From the NCBI GenBank assembly GCA_964654995.1, contig CAZZKF010000088.1, positions 1 to 8,573 on the forward strand: a stretch of DNA of 8,573 bases, written 5' to 3'. The position numbers were made by a program, and so were the translations under genes. The notes beneath the pieces are model-generated. The model was not told where the DNA came from. It did not search any database and saw only the letters and a list, made by a program, of their open reading frames with translations. Each line of letters starts with the position of its first letter. Position 1 is the first letter of the stretch. This document shows positions 6,333 through 8,573 of the stretch, in pieces. This stretch comes from CAZZKF01 sp964654995 (GTDB taxonomy: Bacteria > Pseudomonadota > Alphaproteobacteria > CAZZKF01).

Positions 6333-7889
6333 CTACAACTCGCCGCGCCGCAGCCGCTCGGCCAGATAGTCGGCCTGGCGAATGGCCAGGGCGATGATGG
6401 TGAGCGTCGGATTGCCGCCCCCCGATGATGTCATCAGGCTGCCGTCGGCAATGAACAGATTGGCGATGTCGTGGGTCCGGCCCCACTGGTTGCACACCCC
6501 GTCGCGCGGGCTCTTGCTCATCCGGCAGGTGCCCATGTTGTGGGTCGCCGCCACCGGCGGCGCGGTATAGACCTTGCGGGCGCCCAAGGCCTCGAAGATC
6601 GCCCGGCCCTGGCGGAAGGCATGGGCCCGCATGGCCCTGGAATTGGCGTGTTCCTCATAGCGCACCACCGGGACCGGCAGGCCATAAGAATCCTTCTTGC
6701 GGCCGTGCAGAATGATGCCGTTGCGGTAATCGGCCGGGTCCTCGCCGACGATCAGCATGCCGGCGATAAAGCGGTAGGCCTCGAGATCAGCCGTATAGTC
6801 GCGGCCCCAGCGGCCGGGCGCCATGAACCGGGCCACGGCCGCCGGATCGAGCCCGACGCCCTCGAATTCATAGCCGCCGGCAAAGCCGCGCTCGGGCCGG
6901 AAGGGGCGCTCGTCGTTGATCACCCCGGCGTTCTGGGTGGTGCGGTAGAAGTTCACCTCGCCGGGCATGATGGCGAGGACGAAGCCGAAGACATGGCGCA
7001 TGTAGTTGCGCCCCACTTGCCCCGAGGAATTGGCCAGCCCGACCGGATACATCCCGCTCGCCGAATTGAGCAGCAGGCGCGGCGTGTCGATGGCATTGGC
7101 GGCAAGCACCACCACGCGTGCCTTCTGCACATGGTGGTTGCCGTCAGCATCGGCATAGAGCACGCCGGAGATGCGCCCCGACCTGTTGTGAAGAACCTGC
7201 AGGACCATGGAATTGGGGCGCAACTCGAAATGGCCGGTGGCCAGCGCCTTGGGAATTTCCGAATTGGCGGTGGTCCATTTGGCGTCGATCGCGCAGCCCG
7301 ACTTGCAGAACCCCAGTTGCTGGCAGGCCGGGCGATCATCGCGGAACACCGAATTGATCGCCATCGTGCCGTTGTTGATCCGGCGATAGCCGACGCGCCG
7401 CCCGCCGGCCTTCATGACCTTGAAATTGTTGCCCTCGGGCAGCATCGGCCAGCCGTTGGTCCCCGTCGCCCCGAGCTTGAACTCGGCCTTGTCGTAGTAG
7501 GGCGCGAGGTCGTCCAGAGCGATCGGCCAGTCGATGGCGTTGGTGCCGGGGAGCTTGCCATAGGTGCTCCGCGGCCGGAATTCGTGGGCCTGCATGCGCA
7601 CCAGATTGGCGGTCCAGTGCATTGTCGTACCGCCCACCCCCTTGCCGCTCCACACCGGGAAATCCTTGGGCATGTCGCCGGCGCCGATGCGCGGATCGAG
7701 CCAGGTGAGCTTGGCGAACATCTTTTCGGCGTTGGTCTCGATTTCCTCGAGCGGGATGACGCGCCCGGCCTCAAGGCAGACGACATCGACGCCCTTTTGC
7801 GCCAGCTCGTTGGCGATCACCCCGCCGCCGGCGCCGGAGCCGACCACCACCACCACCGAGTCATCGTCGAGATCATAGCGCCGCGCCAT
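6333..7889 (-). CDS. GMC-family FAD-dependent dehydrogenase, catalytic subunit (gluconate/glucose dehydrogenase-like)
   Basis: A 518-residue glucose-methanol-choline oxidoreductase that oxidises an alcohol, sugar or polyol hydroxyl with FAD. The ADP-binding motif GSGAGGG is at 17-23, ending in LEAG (39-42). The FAD-attachment region GVGGTTMHW is at 85-93, and the active-site block THNMGTCRM holds His450 with Asn493 in GGNPTLTI as the partner residue. Cys189, Cys195 and Cys199 (C-x5-C-x3-C, in ACQQLGFCKSGC) sit where membrane-bound FAD glucose dehydrogenases carry a 3Fe-4S cluster, suggesting electron transfer to a cytochrome partner rather than oxygen; no cytochrome gene is in the window. It lacks its own signal peptide and probably leaves the cell folded, carried by the Tat-signalled small subunit upstream. 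ATG at 7889 is preferred over the adjacent GTG at 7892 because GGAGGA lies 6 bases before the ATG and only 3 before the GTG. The substrate cannot be assigned. Confidence 0.92.
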   Translation of the reverse strand: MARRYDLDDDSVVVVVGSGAGGGVIANELAQKGVDVVCLEAGRVIPLEEIETNAEKMFAKLTWLDPRIGAGDMPKDFPVWSGKGVGGTTMHWTANLVRMQAHEFRPRSTYGKLPGTNAIDWPIALDDLAPYYDKAEFKLGATGTNGWPMLPEGNNFKVMKAGGRRVGYRRINNGTMAINSVFRDDRPACQQLGFCKSGCAIDAKWTTANSEIPKALATGHFELRPNSMVLQVLHNRSGRISGVLYADADGNHHVQKARVVVLAANAIDTPRLLLNSASGMYPVGLANSSGQVGRNYMRHVFGFVLAIMPGEVNFYRTTQNAGVINDERPFRPERGFAGGYEFEGVGLDPAAVARFMAPGRWGRDYTADLEAYRFIAGMLIVGEDPADYRNGIILHGRKKDSYGLPVPVVRYEEHANSRAMRAHAFRQGRAIFEALGARKVYTAPPVAATHNMGTCRMSKSPRDGVCNQWGRTHDIANLFIADGSLMTSSGGGNPTLTIIALAIRQADYLAERLRRGEL

Positions 7890-8434
7890 CACTCGTCCTC
7901 CGGCAGCCAGTCGATATCATCAAAACCGCGGTGCAGATAGCCGCCGAATTCCAGCGACGAACCGGGATAGCCGAGCAGCGCCCAGACCTTGCGGTGGTTG
8001 TACAGGTGATGCACCACATGGCCGTGGACGGCCTGGAAAAAGGCGCCCGTTTCGATTTTCCTCATGGCGTCGATCTGGCGCGCTTCCGTCACGTCCAGCC
8101 AGCGCCCGCCGGCCGCCTTGTCCAACTCGGCGACGCCGCGGCGCAGGGTCTCGGCCAGGGCCGCGTCCTGCCTGGCCCGCCGGCCGAGGCCCTCGATCAC
8201 CTCGGCATAAACGTCATCGGAGAGCGCATCGTGGGGAAACAGCAGACGCGCCATGCGCCGAAGCACCTGCGCGCTCACGGTATCCAGCCCCGGCACCGCC
8301 AGCGCCCAGGCCGAGCTTGAGCCCAGGGCGGCGCTCAGGGGCGCGGCGGCGGCTGTGCCGGCGACCGCCAGCCCCGAGCCTTCGAGAAAACGCCGCCGGG
8401 TGATGCTGCGCCGGCGCTTGCGCCTGTCGATCAT
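7889..8434 (-). CDS. Gluconate 2-dehydrogenase subunit 3 family protein, Tat-exported small subunit of the GMC dehydrogenase
   Basis: A 181-residue small subunit that in this family assists export and assembly of the GMC flavoprotein. The N-terminus is strongly basic, with a twin-arginine motif TRRRFL at 12-17, a hydrophobic stretch at about 21-36 and a likely cleavage after AWA at about 42-44. The mature part contains VHGHVVHHLYNH (136-147) and the family's C-terminal signature GYPGSSLEFGGYLHRGFDDIDWL (155-177). ATG at 8434 is chosen because GGGGAGGGG lies just upstream and this places the Tat motif near the N-terminus. The frame stays open further up to 8539, but that would put 35 non-signal residues in front and start inside the promoter. 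The stop overlaps the catalytic subunit start by one base (TGATG), so the two are probably made in a coupled 1:1 ratio. Confidence 0.88.
   Translation of the reverse strand: MIDRRKRRRSITRRRFLEGSGLAVAGTAAAAPLSAALGSSSAWALAVPGLDTVSAQVLRRMARLLFPHDALSDDVYAEVIEGLGRRARQDAALAETLRRGVAELDKAAGGRWLDVTEARQIDAMRKIETGAFFQAVHGHVVHHLYNHRKVWALLGYPGSSLEFGGYLHRGFDDIDWLPEDE
7896..7901 (-). promoter_or_regulatory. Ribosome binding site deciding the GMC subunit start
   Basis: GGAGGA lies inside the last codons of the small-subunit gene, 6 bases before ATG 7889 and 3 before GTG 7892, supporting ATG as the start and coupling with the upstream gene. Confidence 0.7.
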
Positions 8435-8439
8435 CGTCC

Positions 8440-8444
8440 CCTCC
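8440..8444 (-). promoter_or_regulatory. Ribosome binding site deciding the small-subunit start
   Basis: The GGAGG core of the purine-rich GGGGAGGGG ends 5 bases before ATG 8434. This is the strongest ribosome site in the upstream region and supports that ATG over the longer open frame. Confidence 0.7.
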
Positions 8445-8510
8445 CCGAACTGACCCAACCTGTCCGTCCGCCGGTTCGAATCGCCGGCAACGCTGTTTTC
8501 CGGACGCCCG

Positions 8511-8539
8511 ATTATGGCACCCGCGCACCGCGCCAACAA
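8511..8539 (-). promoter_or_regulatory. Putative sigma70 promoter for the minus-strand gene cluster
   Basis: On the minus strand TTGTTG (8534-8539) and CATAAT (8511-8516) are separated by exactly 17 bases. CATAAT matches five of six consensus bases and TTGTTG keeps the TTG core. Transcription would begin near 8504, giving a leader of about 70 bases before the small-subunit ATG. The site lies in a non-coding stretch upstream of the first gene, and the A/T-rich -10 stands out from its GC-rich surroundings. Bases 8540-8573 show nothing further that I can support. Confidence 0.5.
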
Positions 8540-8573
8540 GCACCGGGATGGGACGATCTGTGAGTGGAACCGG

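Noticed and set aside
7890..7892. GTG start for the GMC subunit one codon upstream of the ATG
   Set aside because: The GGAGGA site is only 3 bases away from the GTG but 6 from the ATG, so ATG 7889 is the better start; the difference is one residue.
6471..7940. Plus-strand open frame of 489 codons opposite the GMC gene
   Set aside because: The minus strand encodes an intact GMC dehydrogenase with FAD and active-site motifs; the plus-strand translation shows no domain.
8435..8539. N-terminal extension of the small subunit to 8539
   Set aside because: It would begin with TTG inside the predicted -35 box and bury the Tat motif behind 35 extra residues; the ATG at 8434 has a strong ribosome site.
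1..8573. tRNA, rRNA, CRISPR, insertion sequence or phage content
   Set aside because: Almost the whole window is accounted for by metabolic genes, and the short gaps show no direct repeats, transposase remnants or cloverleaf-like sequence that I could see.

Overview
This is a GC-rich window with very high third-position GC and compact gene packing. Together with the protein flavours (Tat-exported GMC dehydrogenase small subunit, an alphaproteobacterial style of class IV aminotransferase, phosphinothricin-acetyltransferase-like GNAT), it suggests an alphaproteobacterium. That placement is inference from gene content and composition; no rRNA or other marker is present.

Layout. Bases 1-852 (+) hold the 3' two thirds of a nucleotide-sugar dehydrogenase, probably a UDP-N-acetylhexosamine 6-dehydrogenase of the TviB/WbpO/WbpA type and possibly the edge of a surface-polysaccharide locus. 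Everything else, 862-8434, is on the minus strand and converges on that gene with only 9 bases between the two stop codons. In transcription order the minus-strand genes are: a Tat-signal small subunit of a GMC dehydrogenase (7889-8434); the FAD-binding GMC catalytic subunit (6333-7889), coupled to it by a TGATG overlap; a 135-base gap with a GC-rich inverted repeat; a GNAT acetyltransferase (5604-6197, GTG start); a branched-chain-type class IV aminotransferase (4753-5598); two tandem paralogous membrane-anchored M20 metallopeptidases (3223-4701 and 1748-3226, 4-base overlap); and an arylformamidase-like alpha/beta hydrolase (862-1728).

How the genes may work together. The first two genes form a membrane/periplasmic dehydrogenase, with the small subunit carrying the only visible export signal. 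A sigma70-like promoter (TTGTTG, 17 bases, CATAAT) sits about 70 bases upstream of them. The next five genes are tightly spaced (5, 51, -4 and 19 bases) and are probably co-transcribed. All five have family chemistry suited to acylated amino acids or amines: N-acetylation, transamination, hydrolysis of N-acyl or peptide bonds, and hydrolysis of a formamide or ester. A shared pathway for an N-acylated amino compound is a reasonable hypothesis, but no substrate can be read from the sequence.

No tRNA, rRNA, CRISPR array, insertion sequence or phage gene was seen. I found no clearly novel system; the tandem M20 pair in its amino-acid-modifying cluster is the most distinctive arrangement.
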